From: Phymorhynchus buccinoides
Taxonomy: Eukaryota; Mollusca; Gastropoda; Neogastropoda; Raphitomidae
Assembly (NCBI GenBank): GCA_017654935.2
Contig: CM065690.1
Location: 22,740,582 to 22,804,581 of the forward strand
Reading direction: 5' to 3'
Length of the DNA: 64,000 bases
Of the stretch, positions 17,819 to 29,447 are shown one piece after another. Below the pieces are notes generated by a model. That model did not search any database and was not told where the DNA came from. It saw nothing but the letters and a program-made list of their open reading frames with translations. Position 1 is the stretch's first letter; each line of letters begins with the position of its first letter. The position numbers and the translations under genes were made by a program.

Positions 17819-18629
17819 ACAGACCTGTTTACCATTCCGGTTTAGCCGGAATTATTCCGGAAATTTGCTAAAATTCCGGGTAAAATAGTAAATTCCGGGT
17901 GAACGCTGAAAATTCCGGGATTTTGAAAAAAACTATTATTTGTTTCCGTTCATAGGAAAAGACGCAAGGGTTGACCAAAACGTGTTCCTAACACGCCACG
18001 TCATCAGAAAAGGGGTTGTGCTTGACGTCACATGCATTAAATGCTGCATTTTCATTGGTTAAAGGGGCGAAATAATGTTTTTATTTTGGTCGATCTATTA
18101 GGGACTGAGCAAATGGCGGCCAGACTTGTACTGTCGATTCGAAGAGCTTTCCAGGCAGTTTTTTAATGGTAGAGATTGTAATTAGGGCTTGAAATGAGTC
18201 AATTTAGATTATATTATCACTGGAAAATACGATGATGTGAGAATTTTGAAGTTTTCAACGGAAAATGAAGTCAAAATTGATTGCGATGGCGCCAAGTTGC
18301 AACTTGGCATCCGCCGATCCGCGGCCGAGTGATTTTTCTCTGTCCCATCGTGGACATTTCCAGGTATTTTGCTTTTTCCAGCTTATTTTATACTAAAATT
18401 GACTAAGAATTAGCGACTGAATTTACTAATAAAACTTTTCTGGCAAAATTGAGCCAAGAAATCATCACAATATTGAAAATCGACGCCGATTTTCGCGGAA
18501 AGGAGAAGAACAAGAAACCGCTTTATCGCGAGTCGTGTACAGATCATGTGAATTCCGGTTTTTGTTCTCAAAATCCGGGTTTTTTTGTGGCAAATTCCGG
18601 GTTTTTCATTATAAGGGTAAACAGGTCTG
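17819..18629 (+). mobile_element. Innermost element with CAGACCTGTTTACC inverted repeats
   Basis: Ends CAGACCTGTTTACC (17820) and GGTAAACAGGTCTG (ending 18629) are perfect inverted repeats. CGTAC occurs immediately outside both ends (17814-17818, 18630-18634), a candidate 5-bp target duplication. The interior has many ATTCCGG repeats. It encodes a 45-codon ORF at 18194-18332 with no recognised relatives. Confidence 0.75.
18194..18332 (+). CDS. 45-residue ORF in the innermost element
   Basis: ATG to TGA, with charged, protein-like composition (segments HWKYDDVRILKFSTENEVK and GAKLQLGIRRSAAE). It may be part of a captured exon or of a degraded transposon protein. No family recognised and too short to assign. 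Confidence 0.25.
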
Positions 18630-18855
18630 CGTACATTTTTACCCTTCCTTCTCCCACTTATTTACGGATTGCGCATGGGATTTCCTGCATGAACTGTGTA
18701 CAAAGCCTTAGGCGCACATTATTTTCTTAGGCGCTCAAAATTTCACACAAAATTGAGAGTGAGTTGTTATATTTTCTTACTGTTGTGTTAATACTATAAG
18801 AGCAGGAGCCTCAATCTGGCGAAAATGGTATCGCTTTATAGTCCCCAAAATAGGG

Positions 18856-19063
18856 TATGTAACAGCTTAGTGACACTCATTCTCAAAACATGAGGACTAT
18901 GTGTCCAATATTTTGCAACGTGAATGTTTAATTTTATGCATTCAGTGTTCTAGATTAAGAACTTACAATTATGCCATAGTTTATTTTCTATGTGTTCCAT
19001 TCCATAATTCTTGCATTCCATTCTTGTGTCTGTGATGTACATGTAAATAAATCTCAAGTGGTA
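18856..19063. other. AT-rich spacer with an AATAAA at about 19045
   Basis: Possible distal polyadenylation signal; otherwise nothing recognised. Confidence 0.35.
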
Positions 19064-19445
19064 TAGATGTAGAGTGGCTCAGAGGCAACGCGTTCGCCTC
19101 GTATACAATAAACTCGAGTTCGAACCTGGGTAGAGGGGATTTTCCCTCTCACTCTGCACTAGGCCTTATGGTCTAAACATGGAGTCTTTCGGATAAACCG
19201 AGGTCCCATGTGCCCATGCACTTAGCATACGTTAAACCCAGTGGCAACGAAAAAGTTGTCATTTAGTCGAAATTTACCCCACCACCCCTTTCCTTCCTCA
19301 TCAGTCACACAAAAATTACATGCAAATAAAAAATTAAAAAATTGTGGCACGCCTCTGGCTGCGACGCACTCTCCAGGTGTGAGCAACCCGAATTTCACAG
19401 AGATGTCTTTGTGCCTATAAAGTATCAAATACCAGGTTAGGTCTT
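19064..19445 (+). mobile_element. tRNA-derived SINE
   Basis: A-box TGGCTCAGAGG at 19075-19085 and B-box GTTCGAACC at 19118-19126 give the RNA polymerase III promoter of a tRNA-like head. The body follows, with GGATAAACCGAGGTCCCATG, TGCACTTAGC and CCAGTGGCAACGAAAAAGTTG. The 3' part has GCCTCTGGCTGCGACGC, CCCGAATTTCACAGAG and a short A-rich tail. This body resembles SINEs I associate with gastropod genomes (recollection, not a search). Confidence 0.85.
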
Positions 19446-19864
19446 CTACCATTTTTGTTTGGTATAGTCATGATTCATAAGATTTTTCGCAGGCTTATTC
19501 ATAATAATTTTCTATGAAAACACCGATTCAGAGCCAATACTAACACTACAGTAAAGTAGAAAAAAACCCATTATATATAATGTGATAATGGCAGCAAATG
19601 TGTGGTATAATTGCTTGCAGAACATAGATCTACACGTATGTAGCTCATATACACGTATATGATATTCTACGTTCATGCCATGTAAGATGACATTAGAATA
19701 AATTCAGAGTAAACGTATGTAGCACATTCTTTTTGCTGAAAAACATTCATTATCGCTCCCCATACCCGACCCCTTTGTCTCTACCTTGCTCTCTCTCTCT
19801 CCTCCCCGTTTTCTCTCCTCCCTTCCTTCCCTATTCCTTTTCCCCTTCCTATCTCTCTATCTTT
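19446..19864. other. Spacer, CT/CCTT-rich toward the end
   Basis: No gene. A pyrimidine-rich tract at about 19790-19862 abuts the L2 fragment. Confidence 0.4.
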
Positions 19865-20139
19865 ATGAAAGCATGGCCAGCTTCCTGCCACATACAATCC
19901 GGGACTGGAACGAGCTGCCCCAGGAAGCTGTGCAGGCCAAGACCATCGGCACCTTTGTGTCGATGGTCTCCAAATAATTATCCAGCAACCCCCCCCCTCC
20001 CCCCAATTCCCCCCGCTCCTCCCCAATTCCCTCCACCCCCCCCCCCCCCCCTGTATTAAGGCGCTCTTCCGCAGATCCCCAATTTCTACAGTGACAGAAT
20101 AGTCAAGTTTGACTGTGGTCACTTACAGGAAGGAAGGAA
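19865..20139 (+). pseudogene. L2-type LINE 3' fragment
   Basis: Reads SFLPHTIRDWNELPQEAVQA then KTIGTFVSMVSK and a stop at about 19975. This is the typical C-terminal end of an L2/CR1-like reverse transcriptase ORF (RDWN.LP). A C-rich 3' tail and CACTTACAGGAAGGAAGGAA follow. Heavily 5' truncated. Confidence 0.8.
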
Positions 20140-21731
20140 GGCCTATTCAGTAAAAAAACACCCAACAACAAACAAACAAACAAACTTCAGACATCCGACT
20201 ATCTTTATGGAAGTGAAATTAGATTTTCAGACTGTATGTTCTAGGCCGTGTACACACATAAGCGGATATTCCATGTGGAAACCCGCGCAATCCATAAATA
20301 AGTGAAACAAAGAAGGGAAAAGATTTGCGCACGTGTCCGAATTTCCCCTATATGTGTATACTTTTATCCTTCTTTCTTAAACAGCAATAATAAATGGGAG
20401 TTATCTTAATCAAGATGTTTTTCTTTTTCTTTACTTTTTTGTTTGTTTGTTCCTTGAGAGAGAGATGTGTGATGCAGATGATGTGAATATACCATAGCAG
20501 CATTTGGTTTCACAAGTAAGACCCATATCTTAAGTGCTTTTTTTTTCTTTCAACATTGACATTGTTCATGTTTTTGTAATGTGATGATAGTTAAAAAAAC
20601 AAGAAAAAATCCTTCGATTCTTTTGATTTGGTGTGTAAAAGTCAATTTGTTTAATCACTGTGTTGAGTTGCATAATATCTCATCAATTTGCATTTGACCC
20701 ATTGTTTGTTGTTGATTTTAATTTAGTGATAATCGATTCTCTTTTAATTCTTTTCGTTGTGCTCATATTCTTTCTGTAATGACATGTTGACTTTGTTCCT
20801 TCTTAAGCTACGTGCTTCTTTTCTTGCTGTGATTGCCATTTTCATTTTAATATCGCTTTGTTGCTCTGTGTGTGTTGTTGCATCTTGATTAGTGCATTTG
20901 TTACATTTTGTTACGTTTGTGCATTGATGTGAGATTTGTTTTTTTAGTGATTTCTATAACTAGCTTGTAGCCATTTTACAATTTAAAAAAAGGCCTCGAT
21001 TGCCGCAGTGCGATGAAAGTGACGATAGTGTCACACTCTCTTAACAGTTCAGTGGTTCTGTTATTGTTTTTTTGTGTTTAAAAAAAAATCTGACCCATAT
21101 GTTATGTTTACTGTGATTTTTCGCGCACCGGTGTGTGGAATCTTTGGGATGAATGTTGTTTTCTTGTAAAAACATTTGATTGTCAGTTTGCAGGCATGAT
21201 GCATGAGTACACAAAAGACGACACCAAGAAGAAACTTTTGATCCTTTTTTCTATAACATTACGTGAGATTAATGAGTGCACATCACCCAAGAACAAAATT
21301 CATAGTACGTATAATTGTACACCCCCCCAACAAAAAACGTTTTTTTCTTTTAACGTTTTAAGCCCCTTATAGCCTGATTCCACCCATGACATCCATTACT
21401 TTCTCCTACCAAGCCGTCTAAAACCGCCCCCGTACACCCACTTCGTTATGTATTTTGGAGTTAAAATTGCAATATCAAAAAATCAAAAATATCACATAAC
21501 AAAAAAAACATTGCAAGTTAAACATTCTTCATTTATACACAAACCCTGAACATTTGAAGTCAATCCATCAAGTAGTTATTTTTTAATATATTTTTAAGCA
21601 AAGTACCCCATTTCGGGCCCAGTTTACCAACATTAATTTGGTGGTTACAGGGAGTAGAGTCATCATTTTAATCGGGGTTACAAGTGTTAAATGTGTGTAT
21701 TATTGTATGGGATGAGTCCTGCATTTATGGA
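20140..21731. other. AT-rich DNA with a solo foldback arm
   Basis: About 20247-20352 matches one arm of the 17703-18708 foldback (GTGTACACACATAAGCGGAT, CATAAATAAGTGAAAC). The rest is T-rich with no gene recognised. Confidence 0.55.
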
Positions 21732-22090
21732 TTAACTCATTCGCATTGCAACGATTTTGAATTATTAAAAAAACCTCACAAATCACTCCAGCCATACACA
21801 CAAACAAAGCAATCATAAACAAATGAAGAAATGAAAGGGTTTTTACTTCAGGCTTTTTTATATATAGACGTTATATAAAAAAACCTCTCTACACCGATTG
21901 GTTTGCTCACAACAAACCTCTACACAAGCAAAGTCAGAGGCAAAATTGTGGTCTAAGAGAGTGAAGCGAGTTTAGAAGTGACCAAGGTATAGTGTGCACA
22001 CAGATTTACTTCCCTTGAAGCAAATGCATCAGATTGACAGCTATCTATTAATTCCGGACATATATGGCCGGAATGACTTGAATGAGTTAA
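21732..22090. mobile_element. MITE with TTAACTCATTC inverted repeats
   Basis: TTAACTCATTC at 21732-21742 is mirrored by GAATGAGTTAA at 22080-22090. The ~359-bp interior encodes nothing. The outer TTAA again suggests a piggyBac-like origin. Confidence 0.6.
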
Positions 22091-24893
22091 GGTTAACAAG
22101 ATTGAAATGACCTGGCTTTCTCAGAAATCTTTACATTTACTGATTTAGCACAAAGGGGTTGCCGTTTTAAAAATTCAAAGTTCAAGACCCTTCTATTTCT
22201 TACTTTGTACAAAAGAGACCAGTATCTGTATGATTTCCAGACTTGGCCATATGATTTGATATTGTTTCTTCATTTAAAAAAAAAATCATTTAACCCAATC
22301 TTTTTATTTGTGCACAATCTCAACAAATTGCACTGTATTATATTTGCATGAGGATTTAAAAAAAAGTGATTATCTTCATTGTCTCAAGAGCATGATGAGT
22401 AACTTCGTAGCTTATTGGTGGGAAATGCACCGTTTGCAACACTTCTTAGGTAATAAATCAATGTATCGTTTCTTGTAAACTCATGTTGAGTTTACTCATT
22501 CATTGATATACAATAAATAAGAATGACCTGGTTGATGTTCGCAGGGAAAGGCTCAAAGTTCACAAAGACATGAAGCGAGATACTTCATAGAAAGTTATCA
22601 GTCGAAGCCATAGGGCAGTGATTATCTTGTTCATAACGTTATGCTTCGTGGCATAGTCATTCATGTGAGTGAAACTGAATATGTTTGGTGCCTTACCAAA
22701 AATCCATAATAGTCACAGTATTGGCATGCAAATAGATTTAAAATTCATATAATTTAACAAGCCACATGGATGTGAACCCCCCCCCCCCCCCCCCAACAAA
22801 ATCAGAAGAAAAAATGAGAGGAAACAAAACGGATCTAACCTATCCATTCCCATGGGAATGTTTGTTCTTTGTTTGTTTGTTTGTTTGTTTTGAGCAAGCA
22901 TACCTAATTTTATAGATTTGATTCTTTTTATTTTCAGGATAAGCCTTATGGGCTGAAGTAATTTGCTGGATGAAATAGCTTGTACAGCTTTGAAACAAGA
23001 TCAAATTTCTTGTTGGTTTTGTTATATATAATCAGTAAAGTTTAATGCTGAGAGAGAGAGTTTGCGCTGCATTTGCACTGTTTTAAGGAAAATGAAAGGT
23101 AGATTACAATAAGATGGCAGAGAGTGCTGTTATTATTCCATCCCATTGAAATGAAATCCATTTGTACACACAGGGCAGAAGATACACGCCACAAGAAGCC
23201 GTTTTCGTGTGCGTCAGGTACATTGTTTAACTTTCATTGCACATTTTGTGCATGTGGCATGCATAATTTATTGGATTAGATGTAGATTTTTTATTTTTTT
23301 TATTATTAATTTGTGCGTGTGATCAGCTTTGACGATCATGATTGTCATGTAAATATTGATATTGATATCCATGTGTGATACATACATTGTGCAATGCGTT
23401 AACAAGGTTTTCCTGCAAGATTGATTTCTTCTACGCAAACTTTGAAAACCATTCTGGGAAGATGCAGTAAACATTTTGTGGACCAATTTTGTTTCTATTC
23501 TTGTGTAAATAGTTTGTACATAAGAGCATAAAAAAATCTTCTCATTTTGAGAATTGTGGGGTTAACTAGATAGAAATATGATATTGATGGATTTATTTTG
23601 TATGTTTTATTTCTTTTTTTTTATGTTGAAAGCTTTGCTTTCTATTTTCAATATGATGGTGATTTACTGGAATTTTTCAAACAATATAGAAAAAGAAGAT
23701 TTTTTAGTAACACATCCCAGTCACACATTCTAAAAATTTGTATTAACTGTCTTTACAGAAAGGCATAGCTATGAAAGGTGTGCCAAATAAACAGAACAGC
23801 CTGATGCTTTTGTTTCCTTTAGTTTTACTTTTGCCAAATCCTACGAGAGAGAAATATTGTCATACTTCTCAGGAAGTTGGTCACAAACTCGTTAAATTTA
23901 AAATAAAAGAAATTTTTCATTGCGTCAATACTTAAACTGATTGCTTGGTATTTTGTATTGTAAACAAACTTGGGCCTAACTATCCCTTTATCTGATCTGC
24001 TTATTGATCAACATGAAAAGATAATCTGAGCGAAACTTTTGTCAGAAAGTAAACGGAAACCTAGTAGCCTTTGAATATTGATTTTTACCAAGTCATTAAT
24101 TTTAAATGGGTGAAAGATTTGAATGTGTGAAGTGTATTGTACATTTCATGTTAAGATTTTGTGGATGTTATTGTTCCAGTAATGTCAGATTTCTAAATAA
24201 TGAAACCTATAGAGTGTAGTTATATTCGTGTTCAGGGTTACAGGATTAAATCCTGTGAATTAACTTGTTGATTTCATATTTTAAAAATGCTTTTTATCAA
24301 TTTTTTTCATTTTTTTAGTGTATTTATTTTTGTTTATGCAGTATAATGCAGAAGGCAGACTGCCCTAATAATTCGCTCTGTACTGAATATTATCTATGGA
24401 AAAAACCACCTGATGGAGAATGGCCTTCTGTCAGTCAAGCAGATACATTATTAATTTACAAGATGTTATATTCAGATAAAACATAAAATACATAATTATG
24501 TGAACATTAAATAGATTTGACCTTTGAAATGGTGTGTGTAAAACAAACTTTCTTGTTTGGAGAGTATGAAATACTTTACTCATCAAATTCACATGTTTTC
24601 AGTTTGTGATGTTCACAATTCTTTCTTACTGGGTTCTTGGCAATTTAAAAAAAAAAAATTCTAGGGTTGCATGCTTTGGTTATTTTTAGTCCTTGGTTTT
24701 AATGAGAAATGAGAGACATCGATCCAAACTTGTGCGTGCAAGAGTTCTGGAGTCTACACACAGACTTAAAGAAGGAAGTTAATCTACACATGAATATTCA
24801 AATGGCCTTCCACACATAACGAGGGATAACAAGCTTTAGAGAGTGCTATTGTTTGAAATAATGATGCTGTTGAAAATAGTTATGGTATCGGTA
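22091..24893. other. Long AT-rich non-coding stretch
   Basis: Poly-C at about 22779-22795; AATAAA at 23786-23791. No convincing exon, RNA gene or complete mobile element seen. It may include distal 3' UTR sequence of TMEM181, which cannot be shown here. Confidence 0.4.
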
Positions 24894-25934
24894 CATGGGT
24901 GCAACTTTTCATGGTATACAAGGATTTCCTGTTTTTGAATTTTACCAGTAATAAAATTTCCTTTTTTTAATGTTTGTCAAACAAGATCTTTGTGCGTCTA
25001 CTGTATTTTTCAAACACTTTAAAATAAGCATTTGTGTAATTTGTGGAAAAAGCAAACTAAAATACTTTCATAAATCAATTTTTGCTTCAGCTGCAGGGGC
25101 GGGCTTCCACCTATCATGGTGGGGGGGGGGGGGGGGGGGGGCTTACGGAGAGTAGCCCAGCAGCCTCCTAAAGTCCAACCACACGTCCTCGTCGTAGGAG
25201 GCGGGCAACGGCTTAGGCTGGCTTATGTGGTTAGGGCCCTCCCGTGGGGATAGCGGGGGGTCTTTCAGCAGAAATAGTTCCCCCTTCTTCTGGAAGTTCT
25301 ATGCTAGTAACTTCCCCTACTCTGTCACTCTCTTTGACTCTGCCTTTTCTCTTATTTTTGCTTTCTGGCGTCTACTTTTTTTCTGCTTTTTTCACCTGCA
25401 TTTTTTCTATAAAACCCTTCCACGTTTTTCCTTTTTACAATTTATGACATGCCAGTTCTTGTTTTTTATTGTACACTGGCGTCCACGCGTACTAATTGCG
25501 CACTTGAGTGGGCACCTGTTGTCCATTCTGCAGTGCATATTTGCTTATATAGCCTTTTTTTTAATGTATTTTAGCTTACTAGTATGTATTTGTTATCCTT
25601 TTTTACTGTTTTTTTTAACCTGGATCCGATAAATGAGAGTAGCGTGGCTCCACGTTTCCAGCACTGTGTGGACTTATGTGCTATAGGGTGCAATGATGGA
25701 GGTGTCGTGTTATGAATTGTACATTTTTTGTTTGCAGGTTTTGTACGTTGTTAAGATTCATGGATTTGTATTTTGCTATACGTGGTAGAACTTTATGCGG
25801 TGACAGTCCTGAGATAACCATAGCTGTTGACGGGACTATAACAGACTAACTAACTCAGCTGCAGGGGGACATTACCCCTGGACCCCAGCCTTTCAGGGTT
25901 TTTTCATTTTGTGTTGCGGTAGTTGCACCCATGT
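24894..25934. mobile_element. MITE, CATGGGTGCAACTT family, split by a retroelement
   Basis: The left part 24894-25099 and right part 25855-25934 together reproduce the 11698-11957 copy. The break lies within the CAGCTGCAGGGGG segment that is intact at about 11889. Confidence 0.88.
25100..25854 (+). mobile_element. Retroelement insertion with 13-bp target duplication
   Basis: TCAGCTGCAGGGG is present on both sides (25087-25099 and 25855-25867), as expected from target-primed reverse transcription. The 755-bp insert has a poly-G run near 25121-25140, the dispersed segment shared with 14697 and 39428, and a TAACAGACTAACTAACT tail at the 3' end. Its class (SINE, truncated LINE) is not resolved and no enzyme ORF is present. 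Confidence 0.8.
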
Positions 25935-26039
25935 TGGTAGGATCACTGTCGTATATGAGTTGCTTGTTTTGTTTAAGCAGGATGGGAGATGGTGTGAGAG
26001 AAAGCAGGACATCTATTCAGTTACATGTGGTTATCCTGA

Positions 26040-26302
26040 TATAGTGGAACCTCCCTATTATCTCATTCTGGACTCGGGAACGCCAGTGAGTGCCTAATTC
26101 CGAGGATTCTCGGAACAGAAATTTCGGAGTATAAAACCCTATCTGATTCCTTTTTTTTGTTGTCAATCCAAATCATGTTTTTCAAGTTACTTCTCTTCGT
26201 CTGTCCTCTTCCCTATTAAGACCCCTCCCTATTAAGACCCCTCCCTATTAAGACCTTTTTGGAGCTGATTTTTCATGGTCATAATAGGGAGGTACCACTG
26301 TA
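26040..26302. mobile_element. TA-flanked MITE, pogo/mariner-like
   Basis: TAGTGGAACCTCCCTATTAT at the left and ATAATAGGGAGGTACCACTG at the right are inverted repeats with TA outside both. Inside is a triplicated CCCTATTAAGACCCCT motif. Non-coding. Confidence 0.8.
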
Positions 26303-27177
26303 CATGCGTAGAATTGTTTTATTTCGTGATTGACTTTGCATGTTGTAGGTGATGCGGTAAGAAAATATGAGTCATCTAAAAAATAAAATAAAATGTCTTG
26401 AGGAAACCCCAATTGTGATGTCAAATTTCTCGTTACAATATATATTTTTATGAATTCAATTGCAGTTTAGTTATTAGTTATTTTCAACCTAGGCTATGTG
26501 TGCGTGTGTGTTTGAAGAAGTAGATATCTTTCTGACGGATTATTTATTTTGGATTTTGTTTTGGTTACCTGTGTAAATACTAATCTATGGCATTACTCAT
26601 CAGTAGACTAGAGTAGGATTATAGTCATGTAGTGTTTGGTGATCTTACCTATTAACTTTCAATCCAGTTTTGAATCTTGCTACAATGCATGTGAGTGTGT
26701 GCGCGCGTGCAAAGCACAAATGTATTAAAAGTATAACGGAACTATTTTTCTTGTTGGTTTGGTAGTTGATTTTGAAACCTCTCTGTGTCTCTGCTGTGTG
26801 TTTGCGTACTTCTGCTTGTAATATGCATACACAAATTCATACCAGAGTAATACTGTGGGGTCTGAACACTGAAATGAATCAGCAGCAGTGCAGAGTCACC
26901 TTGGGTGGGTTGACTCTTGTTGGCCTAAGATTGACTGCTCCCTAACAGCTGCTAGTTTCAGTGTCTGTGACCAGACAGGCCAGGGTGTGGCTATGAATTA
27001 GGCATTCATAATGAGCAGCATGGAAGTAATTCCATTACAAGGCCCAGCAGACGGGACCAAACAAGAAAATTATTAACCAGTGGCAATTTTTTTCCTGGGA
27101 AGGAATATCAAACTTATAATGATTCTGAATTTTACTGGCACTATCTTTTATCCGTCAAAAATCCTCAATGAAACATA
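26303..27177. other. Non-coding stretch
   Basis: AT-rich with no supported feature. Confidence 0.4.
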
Positions 27178-27625
27178 CCATATTTTTCTGACTATATGGC
27201 ACACCTTATAAGGCGCAGACCCTAAATTTTACACAAAAATAAGATTTTGTTATATTTTCTTACTATATTATTTTTTAGTAGTCCATGGATGCTCCTGCAT
27301 TCAAAATGTCCTGAAGTTCAGGATTTTTGTATTGCCTGGAGCCAGCATCGCCGGATTATGAGAATTTGAGAAGATGCATTTTGCTGGTTATAGAGGTCAT
27401 GCAGTTACCAGAAGTGAAAGTGCAACAAGAGCCTGTCAATTACATTGGAAACTGTTGTTTCCATTCAGCTTCCAGGGGGAATTGCCCCCCAGAACCCCCA
27501 GGAGGGGTTGTCCCAGGGGGTAGGCAGAATTTTTTTAAGTTCCCAGGAGCACCCATGGTAGTCACATTATAAGTGTCTTCTCACTCTGGGTAAAACATAT
27601 CACCTTATAGTCCGAAAAATATGGT
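27178..27625. mobile_element. MITE (ACCATATTTTTC family) with a nested MITE
   Basis: The outer ends ACCATATTTTTCTGACTATA and CTTATAGTCCGAAAAATATG are inverted repeats. At about 27283-27557 sits a second element with CATGGATGCTCCTG and GGAGCACCCATG ends, related to the CATGGGTGCAACTT family. It splits the outer one. Confidence 0.8.
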
Positions 27626-29021
27626 AACGCACATCAGCAAATTTAGTAGTCAATTGTTCAGTCCTGTGCACTGTTGAATAATGTACAGCTCAACATTATG
27701 ATACCAAAAGTGGGCAAGTGTGTGTGTGTGTGTGACAGTGTGGGAGAGAAAGATTGCATTTCACAGTGCATTTCGTTTTAAACTGGACATTCTTCTTTTT
27801 ATTCACAAAGGAGTCATAGATCGGGCTGGATCTACCCTCAACTCTCACCCCCACCCCCCGGCCTCCCATCCTCGCTCCAACTTTCCTCGATCCATTTCCC
27901 CTATTCTCTGGCTTACTGACACTCCCCTTTCACCCCCATCTAGCCTACTGAGTGGATTGCACATACTGTATTTGGATGAAACTGCATGTCAAACTGCATG
28001 TCAGTAAAAACAGGGATCCTGAATTTGGCTTTGTTGTCTTTCAAAAAAATCTGAAAATGCCATTTCTTTTTTGACAAATAATTATACTGGAACGAGGGGA
28101 AAATAGTAAATGAGAGCTGTACTATGTATATATGATTGTCTATAGTACTGGAATATCATGGTCTTATCTTAGTCTTTCATGGAAGACTGCCTCTCTAACT
28201 TTTTTTGCACTGGGTCTAGTGCTGCAGCCAATGGGATTGGTTGGCCTTTGGGGACATTCCCCAATGCCAACTCTTGTCCTCAAATCCCTTTGACCGAGAG
28301 AGTGGGGATGTACCCTGGGCAAGGCTTCTCCACTATAAACAAATTGTAGCCCAGCAGCCCCCTCTGCTATCTGGCAGTCATTGTCGGAAATGACAAGACA
28401 GGCAACAACAACAATGAGGGGGAAAAAAGGCTCATTTTACTGTTTTAAAAAGATGAAAGTTAAGTCTCTAAATCATGCTGTGATTTTATTAGTTAAAGTG
28501 TCTCAAAAACGGCCTTCAGCTTCAGGGGCTTCGTATCCCGATCCTCGCAAGCAGCTCCGCTCCTTGACCCACAAAGGTGGCCTGCCAGAACTCAGGCTTT
28601 CCTGATTTTCATTTTGTCCAGGTTTTACTCTTGGATGTAAGCATGAGCTGCTGATCTCTCATTCTAGAGACATCCATTGAAAACCTCTCAACTGTGCATG
28701 TCAACATAGAACTGTTGAAATTATGAGAATGAACAATTTATAACAACAAACAACTGCACAAAACAATAACAAAGAAAAAGAAAAACAAAGAAAAAAGCCT
28801 CTGCCCACAAAGTTTGGAATCTCTCTCTCTGTCTCTCTCTCTTCTTCTTCTTTCATAGAGCAAAACCATCTTTTTGATGGTTCTGTTACTCTCTCTCTCA
28901 CACTAATTTTATTTCACAAGACACACACGTGCGCGCGCGCGCACACACACAGTGACACACACTTTGGTTTTGGTGCCTTGGGTGAGTGTTCAGGGGAGGC
29001 TATTCTAACAGCTGTTTACAA
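27626..29021. other. Non-coding stretch with weak repeat remnants
   Basis: (GT)n at 27718-27734. About 28350 has a TGTAGCCCAGCAGCC segment also seen at 25151. GC/CA alternation occupies 28925-28952. No gene supported. Confidence 0.4.
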
Positions 29022-29428
29022 ATGGCGAACGTGACGACGCTTTGCACGGAAATCACGTTTACAAATTTTACAACAGTGAACACTGAACTTCTTTGGAACT
29101 GGAAGGTGAGTTCATTTGTTCATTGCTATTATTAGTATTAAGCACAACCGTTACAAACTTGTGACCAAGGAGTTTCGCTACCTCTACAACATTTTCTGTC
29201 TTTTTTTTTTTTTTTCAGGCAGAACTGAGAAAATGTGAACAGTTGAACAACTGCCGACTGGATATTGTAATGTGTACAATGTTCTTCTTCTTTCTCTCAG
29301 CATCTGCCGTCATCATTTTGACGATTTTGATGCTATATACTTTAGGGGGGGGGGGGGGGGGGTCGAAGAGATTCAGCGTGTTGAAGATTCAGCTGGTCAT
29401 CAATACAAAGTGGCAAAACACCGGATAA
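29022..29428 (+). CDS. Candidate two-exon small membrane protein
   Basis: Exon 29022-29105 (ATG, 28 codons, donor GTGAGT) joins in phase to 29219 onward (acceptor after a T-rich tract). The joined protein starts MANVTTLCTEITFTNFTTVN, with several N-x-T sites. It continues AELRKCEQLNNCRLDIVM and then a ~24-residue hydrophobic helix (FFFFLSASAVIILTILMLYTL). The frame then enters an 18-20 nt poly-G run at about 29345 and stops at 29426. The LINE at about 29448 begins directly after, so the 3' part of this gene may have been displaced or the ORF may be chance. No family recognised. Confidence 0.4.
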
Positions 29429-29447
29429 ATTTAAATCTAAGAAAGAA

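Larger units (their letters stand above)
17703..18708. mobile_element. Foldback element inside the MITE, itself split
   Basis: The left ~95 bp (GGAGATTCCATGCGGAAACC, CGCAAATAAGTAAAGGAAA) is approximately the reverse complement of the right ~80 bp (CCCACTTATTTACGGATTGC, CATGGGATTTCCTGCATG). A related single arm stands alone at about 20247-20352. The inner element at 17819-18629 separates the two arms. Confidence 0.75.
17680..18855. mobile_element. MITE (ATATTTTTCGGACTATAAG family) split by nested insertions
   Basis: The left end ACCATATTTTTCGGACTATA is at 17680. The right part (GGCGCTCAAAATTTCACAC, then TATCGCTTTATAGTCCCC) runs from about 18712 to 18855. The parts together resemble the 10331 and 27178 copies, so everything between about 17703 and 18708 is inserted DNA. 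Confidence 0.8.
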
